DNA of 14,297 nucleotides from Paracoccaceae bacterium (GTDB lineage: Bacteria > Pseudomonadota > Alphaproteobacteria > Rhodobacterales > Rhodobacteraceae): positions 1 to 14,297 of the forward strand of contig SKUV01000300.1 in NCBI GenBank assembly GCA_007129775.1. The letters run 5' to 3'. Below the pieces are notes generated by a model. The model did no database searches. It was not told the origin of the DNA and saw only the letters and a list, made by a program, of their open reading frames with translations. Position numbers and translations under genes: made by a program. Below, piece by piece: positions 1 through 7,392 of this stretch (its first letter is position 1; every line of letters starts with the position of its first letter).

Positions 1-131
1 AGACGATTCGCGCCGTCGGAAAGGCCATCGCGATGACGCTGGACGATCTGGACAGCCACACCTCCGCAGCACTGGTTGCCGAGCGGCGCAACAAGTTCCT
101 GCAAATGGGCGCGCGCGGGCTCGCGGCCTGA
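1..131 (+). CDS. accA: Acetyl-CoA carboxylase carboxyltransferase subunit alpha, C-terminal end (partial)
   Basis: Only the last 42 codons are present (frame from base 3, TGA at 129-131). The tail reads TIRAVGKAIAMTLDDL, then ALVAERRNKFLQMG and GLAA. This matches the end of alphaproteobacterial AccA, where a final helix with a RR-(D/E/N)-KFL-x-(I/M)-G motif closes the protein. AccA is the carboxyltransferase alpha subunit of acetyl-CoA carboxylase, which makes malonyl-CoA for fatty acid synthesis in the cytoplasm. The gene converges on ptsN with 39 bp between the stop codons. The catalytic region lies outside the window, so the call rests on the C-terminal signature recalled from the family. 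Confidence 0.75.
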   Translation, partial: TIRAVGKAIAMTLDDLDSHTSAALVAERRNKFLQMGARGLAA

Positions 132-170
132 TCGGCTGCGCGGCCCGGGCCGTCGCCGGGGCGGCGGCGT

Positions 171-635
171 TCAGGCGGCCTTGGTCGCGCGCGCCTCGGT
201 CAGAATCGCGTAAAGCGTCGCGGGATCGGAATTGGCGCGCAGCTTGTTGCAGATCCCGTTCTCGCGCATGGTGCGCGAGACCAGCGCCAGCGCCTTGAGA
301 TGGTCCACGCCCGAGGTTTTCGGCGCGAACAGCGCAAACACCAGATCGATGGGCTGCTTGTCGACCGAGCCGAATTCGATCGCCTTTTCCAGCTTGAAGA
401 AGACGCCGCGCACGGCGTCCAGCCCCTCGATCCGGGCATGGGGCAGGGCGATGCCGTTGCCGACTCCGGTCGGACCGAGGCTTTCGCGTTCCTGTAGCGA
501 TTCCACCGCCGAACGCGCCGACATGGCATAGATCGACGCGGCCACGTCGCCCAGATCCTGAAACAGGCGCTTCTTGCTGGTCAGGTGCCCGACGACCCGC
601 ACGGCCTCAGGCTTCAGCAATTCCGTCAGTTGCAT
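171..635 (-). CDS. ptsN: PTS IIA-like nitrogen regulatory protein (EIIA-Ntr)
   Basis: This is the terminal phospho-acceptor of the nitrogen phosphotransferase system (PtsP-PtsO-PtsN), a cytoplasmic regulator of potassium and nitrogen/carbon responses rather than a sugar transporter. The protein is 154 aa, the usual length, and is one PTS_EIIA type-2 domain. The motif GNGIALPHARI at 59-69 carries the phosphorylated histidine, H66. The start at 635 (MQLTELLKPE) is chosen over an in-frame ATG at 662 because it has GAGGAG six bases upstream (642-647) and matches the family N-terminus. It is the last gene of the rpoN-hpf-ptsN block, 51 bp after hpf. No PTS permease domain is present here. Confidence 0.93.
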   Translation of the reverse strand: MQLTELLKPEAVRVVGHLTSKKRLFQDLGDVAASIYAMSARSAVESLQERESLGPTGVGNGIALPHARIEGLDAVRGVFFKLEKAIEFGSVDKQPIDLVFALFAPKTSGVDHLKALALVSRTMRENGICNKLRANSDPATLYAILTEARATKAA

Positions 636-686
636 GACAGGCTCCTCGCTCGACAGCGGCACACCTAGCAGAAGCGTTCGGCCGTG

Positions 687-1262
687 TCAGCCCGTCTGCG
701 CCGGATCGATCCAGCCGATATTGCCGTCATCGCGGCGATAGACGACATTGACGCCGCCGTGCCGTTCGTTGCGAAACACCAGCACCGGCGCCTCGGCCAG
801 TTCCATCTGCATCACGGCCTCGCCGGCCGACAGCGACGGGATTCGGGTTTCCATTTCGGCGATGATGATCGGCTGGAGGGTGTCGGGCTCGGCCTCCTCT
901 TCCTCGGCCGTGGCGGCGAGGATGTAGGATGAGGCCCCTTCGAATTCGACCGGCCCGGCGCGCTCGCGGTGGTGGTCCTTCAGGCGGCGTTTGTAGCGGC
1001 GCAGCTGCTTTTCCATCTTGGCGCAGCACGAATCGAAGGCGGCATAGATCTCTCCTGCGCTGCCCTTGGCCTGCGCGGTCAGCCCGGTGGACAGATGCAC
1101 CGTGGCCTCGCAAACGAGGTTGTGGGCATTGCGCGAAAAGACGACCACGGCATCGGTCGGGCGCTGGGCGTATTTCTCCATCACCGCGCTCAGCTCGGTC
1201 TGCACATGGGTTTGCAGCGCATTTCCGATGTCGATCTGCTTTCCGCTGATCTGATACCGCAT
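687..1262 (-). CDS. hpf: Ribosome hibernation-promoting factor, long form
   Basis: Long-form HPF binds the 30S decoding region and joins 70S ribosomes into inactive 100S dimers when growth slows. The protein is 191 aa. The N-terminal S30AE domain (about 2-98) starts MRYQISGKQIDIGNALQTHV and ends in a basic helix (QLRRYKRRLKDHHRER, 86-101). An acidic, variable linker follows (EEEEAE, 120-125). The C-terminal dimerisation domain is about 127-187 and includes PVLVFRNERHGGVNVVYRRD and GNIGWIDP. The start at 1262 is preceded by the very strong site GGAGGAGAGG (1267-1276), so a longer reading from 1418, which would overlap rpoN, is rejected. It lies 65 bp after rpoN with a small hairpin between them. 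Confidence 0.95.
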   Translation of the reverse strand: MRYQISGKQIDIGNALQTHVQTELSAVMEKYAQRPTDAVVVFSRNAHNLVCEATVHLSTGLTAQAKGSAGEIYAAFDSCCAKMEKQLRRYKRRLKDHHRERAGPVEFEGASSYILAATAEEEEAEPDTLQPIIIAEMETRIPSLSAGEAVMQMELAEAPVLVFRNERHGGVNVVYRRDDGNIGWIDPAQTG

Positions 1263-1296
1263 CGATCCTCTCCTCCGGTCTTTCGGCCCTTCTCCT

Positions 1297-1312
1297 CCCT
1301 GCGGTGGCAGGG
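1297..1312 (-). other. Intercistronic hairpin between rpoN and hpf
   Basis: The transcript reads CCCUGC-CACC-GCAGGG, a perfect 6-bp stem with a 4-base loop, ending 34 bases before the hpf start codon. No U tract follows, so it does not look like an intrinsic terminator. It could mark an RNA processing or stability point that lets hpf be expressed differently from rpoN. That role is inference. Confidence 0.35.
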
Positions 1313-1327
1313 TATCGGCGCCGCGTT

Positions 1328-2731
1328 TCAGTCTATTGGGATGCCTGCCTGCGCGGCCCGCGCCCGGCGGCCGGCAGCGATCCGGCGGCGCGCGGCGGAT
1401 GACGGCAGGCGCATCCATTGTCTGTATTTGGTGACTGTTCGGCGCGCGATGTCAACGCCTTCCGCATTCAGCGCGGCGCAGAGGGCGGCGTCCGACAGCG
1501 GCGCCTGTGGCGGTTCCGCGGCGATCAGCGCGGCCAGCCGCCGGCGCACCAGATGGGCCGAGACGACGCTGCCGTCGGCGCCCGGCAGTGGCGCGGAAAA
1601 GAATTCCGACAGCGGGCGCAGGCGGCCGCCGATGTCGATCGCCTTGCCCGCCACCGCGCGCCCGACGGTTGAGGCATGCAGCCCCAGCGCCTCGGCGACC
1701 TCGCGCCGGGTCAGGGGCCGGACCACTTCGGATTCGCCTGCAAAGACGGCGCGCTGCGCCTGCGCCAGATGCTGCCCGATCCGCAGAAGCGTCGCGCTGC
1801 GGTAGTTCAGCGCCGCAATGACCGCCTCGGCCCGCGCCCGCAATTCGGAGGCTTCTTCGGTGGCCGCGGCGCTGCTCTTCAGCGCGGGGTCGAGCCGCAG
1901 CAACGGGGCGGCGTCGCGGTCGAGCGTGATGATCACGCTGCCATCGGCCTGCGCCTGCGCGGCAAGGTCGGCCCGCAGAATCGGCGCGGGCGCGGTGCTG
2001 TCCTGAACCGGGGCAGCGGCAAGCTGCGGCAGCACCCCGGCGATGCGCGCGACCGTAGCGCTGTCGAGGCCCAGCGCCCGATCCATCCCGCGCAACCGCC
2101 CGGCCGCGAAATCCTCCAGCCGTGCCACCGCGGCCTCTGCCTCGGCGCGCTGCAGCCCCGCACGGTCCATCAGTTGCAGCGCGAGGCATTCGGCAAGCGA
2201 TGTCGCCCCCACCCCCGGCGGATCGCACCCCTGCAGCGCCGACAGGCCGGCGGCGACGAGCGTCTCTGGCACATCCAGCCTGGCGGCGATGGCGTCGGGC
2301 GGGCTGTCCAGATAGCCGTCCTCGCGCAATTCGGCGGCGAGGAATTCGGCCATCGCGCGCACCTCGGGGGCTAGCTGCATCAGCCCGATCTGGCGCCGGA
2401 GTCGTTCCAGCAGCGGCGGGCGGGCAGGCAGTGTATCGGGGCTGGCGGGCCCGTCGGGCAGCGGCTGTGCCCAGCCCTGACTTTCGGGCGCGACCCGCAC
2501 CAGAAAGGGGTTATCGCGCAATTCCTGCGCCACGGCTTCGTTCAGGCTGGCCGCCGGCAGGCGCAGCCATTCCAGCGTTCGCCGGATGGTCGGCGTCATG
2601 GTCAGCCGCTGTCCCTGACGCAGGGTCGGCTCCAGGCTGGGGCGCACACCGGCGCCCCGCCCCGCGGCGCCCTTCCGCCGCCGCAGTCCGCCGGTGCCCG
2701 GCCGCGGCCTGAATGAGCCTGTGTCGGTCAT
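1328..2731 (-). CDS. rpoN: RNA polymerase sigma-54 factor
   Basis: RpoN is the alternative sigma factor that recognises -24/-12 promoters and needs AAA+ enhancer-binding activators. The 467-aa protein shows region I at about 36-83 (TLRQGQRLTMTPTIRRTLEW, then LRDNPFL), the core-binding domain at about 105-290 (REDGYLD at 136-142, CDPPGVGA at 169-176), a helix-turn-helix at about 338-363 (LTRREVAEALGLHASTV) and the RpoN box at 429-437 (ARRTVTKYR, usually ARRTVAKYR), then LPSSAARR. The start is uncertain. The ATG at 2731 has no clear ribosome site, and a GTG at 2647 just before RPSLEPTLRQGQ is an alternative that keeps region I. The first 30 residues are Gly/Arg-rich and may not be translated. 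It lies 68 bp after lptB. Confidence 0.93.
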   Translation of the reverse strand: MTDTGSFRPRPGTGGLRRRKGAAGRGAGVRPSLEPTLRQGQRLTMTPTIRRTLEWLRLPAASLNEAVAQELRDNPFLVRVAPESQGWAQPLPDGPASPDTLPARPPLLERLRRQIGLMQLAPEVRAMAEFLAAELREDGYLDSPPDAIAARLDVPETLVAAGLSALQGCDPPGVGATSLAECLALQLMDRAGLQRAEAEAAVARLEDFAAGRLRGMDRALGLDSATVARIAGVLPQLAAAPVQDSTAPAPILRADLAAQAQADGSVIITLDRDAAPLLRLDPALKSSAAATEEASELRARAEAVIAALNYRSATLLRIGQHLAQAQRAVFAGESEVVRPLTRREVAEALGLHASTVGRAVAGKAIDIGGRLRPLSEFFSAPLPGADGSVVSAHLVRRRLAALIAAEPPQAPLSDAALCAALNAEGVDIARRTVTKYRQWMRLPSSAARRRIAAGRRARAAQAGIPID

Positions 2732-2799
2732 GCGCCTGTGCGCCGGGCGCCGGTTCGGCCCCTGCCCGCGCGGCCCGCATGTACGGCGACGCCCATCGG

Positions 2800-3582
2800 C
2801 TAGATGCGGAAACTCTGGCCGAGGTAGACCCGGCGCACGTTTTCATCGCGCACGACCTCTTCGGCGGTTCCGTTCATCAGCATCACGCCATCGTGCAGGA
2901 TGTATGCCCGGTCGACGATCTCCAGCGTTTCGCGCACGTTGTGATCGGTGATCAGAACACCGATGCCACGGGTCTTCAGATCGGCCACCAGCCCGCGAAT
3001 GTCGTTCACGGCGATCGGGTCCACCCCGGCGAAGGGTTCGTCCAAAAGCAGGTATTTCGGGTTGGCGGCAAGGCAGCGCGCGATCTCCACCCGCCGCCTT
3101 TCGCCCCCCGACAGGGCGAGCGCGGGGGCGCGGCGCAGATGGCTGATCGAGAATTCCGACAGCAATTCGTCCAGCCGTTCCCGCCGCCTCCGCTTGTCGC
3201 GTTCGGCGATTTCGAGAATGGCGAGGATGTTGTCCTCGACGCTCAGCCCGCGAAAGATCGACACTTCCTGCGGCAGATAGCCGATGCCCAGTTGTGCGCG
3301 GCGAAACATCGGCAGCCCGGTCACATCGCGCCCGTCGATCGACACGACGCCGGCCTCGGGCGTGATGAGCCCGGCGATGCAGTAGAAACAGGTGGTCTTG
3401 CCCGATCCGTTGGGACCGAGGAGCGCCACCACCTCGCCCCGGCCCAGCGACAGGCTGACATCGCGGATCACGGGCCGGCGCCGATAGCTCTTGCGCAGGC
3501 CCTCCACGCGCAGGCCGGCATTGCCCGGGGTCACGCTCAGAACCGGGCGGCCGTCGGCTGCGGATCTATCGCGTGCCGTCAT
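2800..3582 (-). CDS. lptB: LPS export ABC transporter ATP-binding protein
   Basis: LptB is the cytoplasmic ATPase of the LptB2FGC complex that pulls lipopolysaccharide from the inner membrane and pushes it across the LptA bridge. The 260-aa protein has every ABC motif: Walker A GPNGSGKT (56-63), Q-loop Q105 (GYLPQEVSIF, typical of LptB), signature LSGGE (157-161), Walker B YLLLDEP (177-183) with catalytic E182, and switch H214 (ITDHNVRETL). The first 22 residues precede the usual LptB start. The ATG overlaps the lptA stop codon as ATGA, with no strong ribosome site of its own, so translational coupling is likely. The inner-membrane partners lptF and lptG are not in the window. Confidence 0.95.
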   Translation of the reverse strand: MTARDRSAADGRPVLSVTPGNAGLRVEGLRKSYRRRPVIRDVSLSLGRGEVVALLGPNGSGKTTCFYCIAGLITPEAGVVSIDGRDVTGLPMFRRAQLGIGYLPQEVSIFRGLSVEDNILAILEIAERDKRRRRERLDELLSEFSISHLRRAPALALSGGERRRVEIARCLAANPKYLLLDEPFAGVDPIAVNDIRGLVADLKTRGIGVLITDHNVRETLEIVDRAYILHDGVMLMNGTAEEVVRDENVRRVYLGQSFRI

Positions 3583-4097
3583 TGGCCGCCGCTGTTTCCG
3601 GGCTGGAACACGGTGCGCACCCGGCCCGTCATCTCGCCCGCGCCCGAGGCCAGATCGACATGCATCCGGTCGCCCGAGATCGCTCCGGGGCCCTGGGTGA
3701 TCATCACCGCGCCGGTCATCACCACCGTGCCATCGACAATGTCATAGATTGCCTCGTCGGCCTCCGCTGCCTCGGGCCCGCTGACGAGCGTCACCCCGCC
3801 GGTGGCATGGAGCCGCGTCATCCGGCGGGCCATGTCGGTGCCCGGCGCCCCGTAATCGGCGCGCAGCGCATCGGCCGACAGGCGCATCTCGCCCTGCACC
3901 ACCAGCACCGATCCGGTAAAGGTCGCGGTATTGTCGGCCTGATCGATCCGGAATTCGTCTGCCGTTATCTCCACCGGCAGGCTGCTGTCGTGGTCGGCAC
4001 TGCCGAAGGTAACCCGCGTCCCCTGCGCCAGCGCCGGCAAGGCGCCAAGCCCGAGTACGAGAACGACCGCAAGGGCCGAGCGAAAGACCTGCACCAT
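3579..4097 (-). CDS. lptA: LPS transport periplasmic protein LptA (OstA-like)
   Basis: LptA is the periplasmic beta-jellyroll protein whose oligomers bridge inner and outer membranes for lipopolysaccharide transit. The 172-aa protein begins with a Sec signal peptide (about 1-24, hydrophobic LAVVLVLGLGALPALA, cleavage ALA|QG). The OstA/LptA fold follows: PVEITADEFRIDQADNTATF (41-60), GSVLVVQGEMRLSADALRADY (62-82) and the later repeat VMTGAVMITQGPGAISGDRM (126-145). The ATG at 4097 is preferred to a GTG at 4103 because AAGAGGTGA sits just upstream. It starts two bases after the lptC stop and its stop overlaps the lptB start. Confidence 0.92.
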   Translation of the reverse strand: MVQVFRSALAVVLVLGLGALPALAQGTRVTFGSADHDSSLPVEITADEFRIDQADNTATFTGSVLVVQGEMRLSADALRADYGAPGTDMARRMTRLHATGGVTLVSGPEAAEADEAIYDIVDGTVVMTGAVMITQGPGAISGDRMHVDLASGAGEMTGRVRTVFQPGNSGGQ

Positions 4098-4099
4098 GA

Positions 4100-4108
4100 T
4101 CACCTCTT
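4100..4108 (-). promoter_or_regulatory. Ribosome binding site of lptA, overlapping the lptC stop codon
   Basis: The minus strand reads AAGAGGTGA at 4108-4100, then TC and the ATG at 4097. The last three bases, TGA, are also the lptC stop codon. This near-consensus site decides the lptA start and implies that ribosomes ending lptC pass straight to lptA. Confidence 0.6.
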
Positions 4109-4750
4109 GACTTCGGGGGTGTATAGCATCCGCACACCGCCGGTGAAAACCAGAACGTAGCTGTCGGCCGCCGCGCCCCCCCCGGCGGCGGGCGTTTCGG
4201 CCTGCGGCACCAGAGTCAACTGCATCGCGCCGGCCTCGATCCGGGCGTCGGGAGCTTCGGAGACGACCGGGCCCGGGCTTTCCAGATGGGTCTGGTCCAG
4301 CCGGGCCCAGAGCGCATCGCTCTGCACCTCGTATCCCGTGCCCGTCAGCAGCCGGACATTGCCGGCGAGGTGCAGTTTCCGGGTGCTGCGGTCGATCACG
4401 CCCTCGTCGGCATAGATACGGTTGACCGCGCCGTCGGGGGTTTCGACCGTGGCGACCAGCGCCCGCGCCGTCAGCCGACGCTCCGCCATCGGGTCCGAGC
4501 GCACCTCGTCGGCCGTCAGTTCCAGCGCCGCCCCGTCCTCGGTCATGCCGGCATAGCGCGGCATGTCGACGCGCGGCTCGCGGGCAAGGGCCTGGACATC
4601 CACCTGCGCGAAAGGCAGGGCGCGGTCGGGATCGACCCGTTCGGACACCAGAAAGAGGGTCGACAACAATGCGATGGCGGCCAGCGGCAGCACCAGCTTG
4701 AGCCAGCCCACCACCCGTGTGCGCCGATCCCCTGCGAGCGTCACCCTCAT
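4100..4750 (-). CDS. lptC: LPS export ABC transporter periplasmic protein LptC
   Basis: LptC is the bitopic inner-membrane protein that receives lipopolysaccharide from LptB2FG and hands it to LptA. The 216-aa protein has a short cytoplasmic basic stretch (R2, R9, R10, R12), one transmembrane helix at about 14-35 (VGWLKLVLPLAAIALLSTLF), then a periplasmic LptC/OstA-like domain with ALELTADEVRSDP (75-87), LHLAGNVRLLTGTGYEVQSD (126-145) and a C-terminal strand. The start at 4750 is chosen because it puts the basic/TM segment at the N-terminus as in the family and has AAGGG upstream. An in-frame ATG at 4930 would reach into the RNase D gene. It is identified by the fold pattern plus position before lptA; LptC sequences are poorly conserved. 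Confidence 0.87.
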   Translation of the reverse strand: MRVTLAGDRRTRVVGWLKLVLPLAAIALLSTLFLVSERVDPDRALPFAQVDVQALAREPRVDMPRYAGMTEDGAALELTADEVRSDPMAERRLTARALVATVETPDGAVNRIYADEGVIDRSTRKLHLAGNVRLLTGTGYEVQSDALWARLDQTHLESPGPVVSEAPDARIEAGAMQLTLVPQAETPAAGGGAAADSYVLVFTGGVRMLYTPEVKR

Positions 4751-4859
4751 GCCCGCGCCCTTGTGGACGCCTGCGCGGCTGATCGGTGATCGGGGGCGGT
4801 CAGGGCCATGACGAGCCTCGGGCGGCCCGGTGCGGGGCGCGGCCTCGGGCGACGTCCCG

Positions 4860-5471
4860 TCAGTGGGCGAAAATGTCGGTTTCGGGCCACCCGGCCAGAT
4901 CGAGTGCGGCGCGGGTGGGCAGGAAATCAAAGCAGGCGCGGGCCAGATCGGCCCGCTCTTCGCGGGCCAGACGCCGTTCCAGAGCCTCCTTCAACCGGTG
5001 CAGATAAAGCACATCGGAGGCCGCATAGGCAAGTTGCGCTTCCGTGAGTGTCGGTGAGCCCCAGTCCGATGTCTGCTGCTGCTTGGAGATATCCACGTCC
5101 AGCATTTCCGACAGAAGGTATTTCAGCCCGTGCCGGTCGGTATAGGTGCGCACCAGTTTCGAGGCGATCTTGGTGCACCAGACCGGCGCGGTGGTGACCC
5201 CGAAAGCCGCCTGCAGCGCGGCGATATCGAAGCGCGCGAAGTGAAAGAGTTTCAGAACCGCCGGGTCGGCCAGCATCCGCTCCAGGTTGGGCGCGCTTGT
5301 CTGGCCACGTGCGATCTGGACCAGATGCGCCTCGCCGTCGCCGGCCGAAAGCTGCACCAGACACAGCCGGTCACGCTCCGGCCGCAGGCCCATGGTTTCG
5401 GTGTCGATGGCCACGACGGGGCCGAGATCCAACCCCTCCGGCAGATCGCCTTGATGCAGATGATTCGCCAT
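4860..5471 (-). CDS. Ribonuclease D-type 3'-5' exonuclease (short, DEDDy)
   Basis: This is a cytoplasmic 3'-to-5' exoribonuclease of the RNase D family, which trims structured RNA 3' ends such as tRNA precursors. The 203-aa protein is essentially one DEDDy exonuclease domain: D23 and E25 in AIDTETMGL (motif I), D82 in FHFARFDIAAL (motif II), and Y149 and D153 in LAYAASDVLYLHRL (motif III). These would bind the two catalytic metal ions. The HRDC domains of the roughly 375-aa E. coli RNase D are absent, as in many alphaproteobacterial short forms. The start at 5471 (MANHLHQG) has AGAGGG five bases upstream; an ATG at 5528 lacks this. It precedes lptC by 109 bp and may head the lpt-rpoN operon. 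Confidence 0.88.
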   Translation of the reverse strand: MANHLHQGDLPEGLDLGPVVAIDTETMGLRPERDRLCLVQLSAGDGEAHLVQIARGQTSAPNLERMLADPAVLKLFHFARFDIAALQAAFGVTTAPVWCTKIASKLVRTYTDRHGLKYLLSEMLDVDISKQQQTSDWGSPTLTEAQLAYAASDVLYLHRLKEALERRLAREERADLARACFDFLPTRAALDLAGWPETDIFAH

Positions 5472-5580
5472 CGCGCCCTCTTTTTCGCTGTTGTGCCCGC
5501 CAGCCCCTGTGTTGCGCACCCGCCCCATGCTGTCCAGCCCCCGGCGTCGCGAGCGCTGCCGGCGGGCTGCGCGCCGCCAC

Positions 5581-5982
5581 TCAGAGCCAGTCGCGCAGGA
5601 TCGGGATCAGCGGCAGATCGGCCGGCGGCATGGGATAATCGCGCAGATCACGCGCGCGCACCCATTTCAGCGCCTGCCCCTCGCGGGCCTGCGGCTGGCC
5701 CTGCCACTTGCGGCAGGCAAAGAGCGGCATAAGCAGATGGAAATCCGCATAGGCATGGCTGGCAAAGGTCAGCGGCGCGAGGCAGGAGGCCCAGGTCTCG
5801 ATCCCCAGTTCCTCGTGCAATTCTCGCATCAGGGCGGCTTCGGGCGTCTCGCCCTGCTCCACCTTGCCGCCGGGAAATTCCCACAGCCCGGCCATTGCCT
5901 TGCCCTCGGGCCGGCGCGCCAGCAGGATCCTGCCGTCGGCATCGACCAGCGCGACGGCGGCGACCAGAACGAGGCGGGTCAC
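5581..5982 (-). CDS. mutT: Nudix hydrolase, MutT-type 8-oxo-dGTP diphosphatase
   Basis: MutT hydrolyses oxidised guanine nucleotides such as 8-oxo-dGTP to the monophosphate, keeping them out of DNA. The 133-aa length is normal. The complete Nudix box lies at 39-61: G39, E45, then REL-x-EE-x-G with R53, E54, E57, E58 and G60. The preceding GLWEFPGGK (32-40) is a MutT hallmark. The start is taken as GTG at 5982, which overlaps the argJ stop as GTGA and gives the family N-terminus (TRLVLVAAVALVDADGR). An ATG at 6036 would add 18 unrelated residues inside argJ. The ribosome site is weak, so coupling to argJ is likely. Substrate specificity is inferred from family resemblance. Confidence 0.87.
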   Translation of the reverse strand: MTRLVLVAAVALVDADGRILLARRPEGKAMAGLWEFPGGKVEQGETPEAALMRELHEELGIETWASCLAPLTFASHAYADFHLLMPLFACRKWQGQPQAREGQALKWVRARDLRDYPMPPADLPLIPILRDWL

Positions 5983-7367
5983 GAACGGTAATCGGCGTTG
6001 ATGTCGATATAGCCGTGCGTGAGATCGCAGGTCCATGCGGTGAACCGGCCCCGGCCAATCCCCAGATCGACGCCGATCTGCAATTCCTGCCGCTTCATAT
6101 AGGCTGCGGCGTCGGCCTCGCTGTAGTCTTCGGCGCGCTGACCATCGGCGGCCACGGCGATGTCGCCGAAGCGGATCGCCAGACGGTCGCGGTCGGCCTG
6201 CGCGCCCGATTTGCCCACAGCCATGACGATCCGGCCCCAGTTCGCGTCCTCGCCGGCGATGGCGGTCTTGACCAGCGGTGAATTGGCTATGGCCATGGCG
6301 ACGCGCCTGGCGTCCTCGGCACTGGCCGCGCCGGTGACCGTGATCTCGACGAATTTCGTCGCCCCCTCGCCGTCGCGCACCACCTGATGGGCGAGGTCGC
6401 GCATCACCCCTTCCAGCGCGCGCTCGAAGGCGCGGGCATCCTTGCCGCGCAGATCGGTGATCGCCGGCCCCTGACCGGTGGCCGCCAGCATCACCGTATC
6501 CGAGGTGGAGGTATCGCCATCCACGGTGATCGCGTTGAAGCTGCGCGCGTTCAGGCGCGACAGCATCTTCTGCAGCCCCGCCGCCGGCAATGCGGCATCG
6601 GTGAAGATATAGACCAGCATCGTCGCCATGTCGGGCGCGATCATGCCCGAACCCTTGGCGATGCCTGCGATGCTTACCGGCCCGCCCGCGGTTTGCACCA
6701 CAGCGCCGGCGCCCTTGGGGAAGGTATCGGTCGTCATGAAGGCGCGCGCGGCGCCGGCGATGCCGTCCGGCGAAAGCTTCTCTTTCAGCGTGTCGATTGC
6801 GGCGGTGATGCGGTCATGCGGCAGCGGTTCGCCGATCACGCCGGTGGAGGCGGAAAAGACCCGTCCCGCCGGAATGCCCAGCGCTTCGCCCACCGCGCCG
6901 GTGACGGCGGCCACAGCCTCCACCCCGGCGGCGCCGCTGAAGGCATTGGCATTGCCCGCATTGACGATGATCGCCGCGCCGCTTTCGCCGGCCCGGCCCC
7001 GCCGCATCTTGGCCTGACAATCCAGCACCGGCGCCGCGCGGGTGGCGGACCGGGTGAACACCCCGGCCAGCGTGGTGCCGGGCGCAAGGCGGATCAGCAT
7101 CACATCCTCGCGCCCGCGATAGCGCACGCCGGCCTCGGCCGAGGCGAACTCCACCCCCGCCACCGTCGGCAGATCGGGAAAGGCGGCGGGCGCGAGCGGC
7201 GAGACCGGCTTGGCGGCCTTCTTCGCCGCGCCGGCCTTGGCACCGGATTTCCCGGCCTTCTTCTTCTTGTCGCCCGGGGTCGCGGAGCCGGCGACGACGG
7301 CGGCCTTCTTCGCCTTCTTGGAGGGCTTTTCGGGCTTGTCCTTCTTCTTGCTCTTCTTGCCGGCCAT
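5979..7367 (-). CDS. argJ: Glutamate N-acetyltransferase / ornithine acetyltransferase ArgJ with Lys/Ala-rich N-terminal extension
   Basis: ArgJ transfers the acetyl group from N-acetylornithine to glutamate in arginine synthesis; some members also use acetyl-CoA. It is made as a precursor that cuts itself before a threonine. Here the site is KGSGMIAPDMATML (238-251), with T249 as the expected N-terminal nucleophile of the beta chain. The oxyanion region STGVIGEPL is at 174-182. At 462 aa it is longer than the usual roughly 400, because residues 1-53 form an extension packed with Lys and Ala (KKSKKKDK, SKKAKKAA, DKKKKAGK, AAKKAAK). The core begins at PVSPLAPAAFPDLPTVAG. No other in-frame ATG, GTG or TTG lies between residue 1 and the core, so the extension should be translated. 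It sits 25 bp after ppiC and overlaps mutT. Confidence 0.95.
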   Translation of the reverse strand: MAGKKSKKKDKPEKPSKKAKKAAVVAGSATPGDKKKKAGKSGAKAGAAKKAAKPVSPLAPAAFPDLPTVAGVEFASAEAGVRYRGREDVMLIRLAPGTTLAGVFTRSATRAAPVLDCQAKMRRGRAGESGAAIIVNAGNANAFSGAAGVEAVAAVTGAVGEALGIPAGRVFSASTGVIGEPLPHDRITAAIDTLKEKLSPDGIAGAARAFMTTDTFPKGAGAVVQTAGGPVSIAGIAKGSGMIAPDMATMLVYIFTDAALPAAGLQKMLSRLNARSFNAITVDGDTSTSDTVMLAATGQGPAITDLRGKDARAFERALEGVMRDLAHQVVRDGEGATKFVEITVTGAASAEDARRVAMAIANSPLVKTAIAGEDANWGRIVMAVGKSGAQADRDRLAIRFGDIAVAADGQRAEDYSEADAAAYMKRQELQIGVDLGIGRGRFTAWTCDLTHGYIDINADYRS

Positions 7368-7392
7368 CGCGCTGATCCCCGTGGCTTACTGG

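Noticed and set aside
141..152. Perfect palindrome CGGCCCGGGCCG between accA and ptsN
   Set aside because: It is tempting as a bidirectional terminator, but it leaves only a 4-bp stem with a 4-base loop and has no T tract; such GC palindromes are expected by chance here.
1263..1418. N-terminal extension of HPF by 52 residues
   Set aside because: The added residues are Pro/Arg/Gly-rich and overlap rpoN, whereas the ATG at 1262 has a textbook ribosome site and the family N-terminus.
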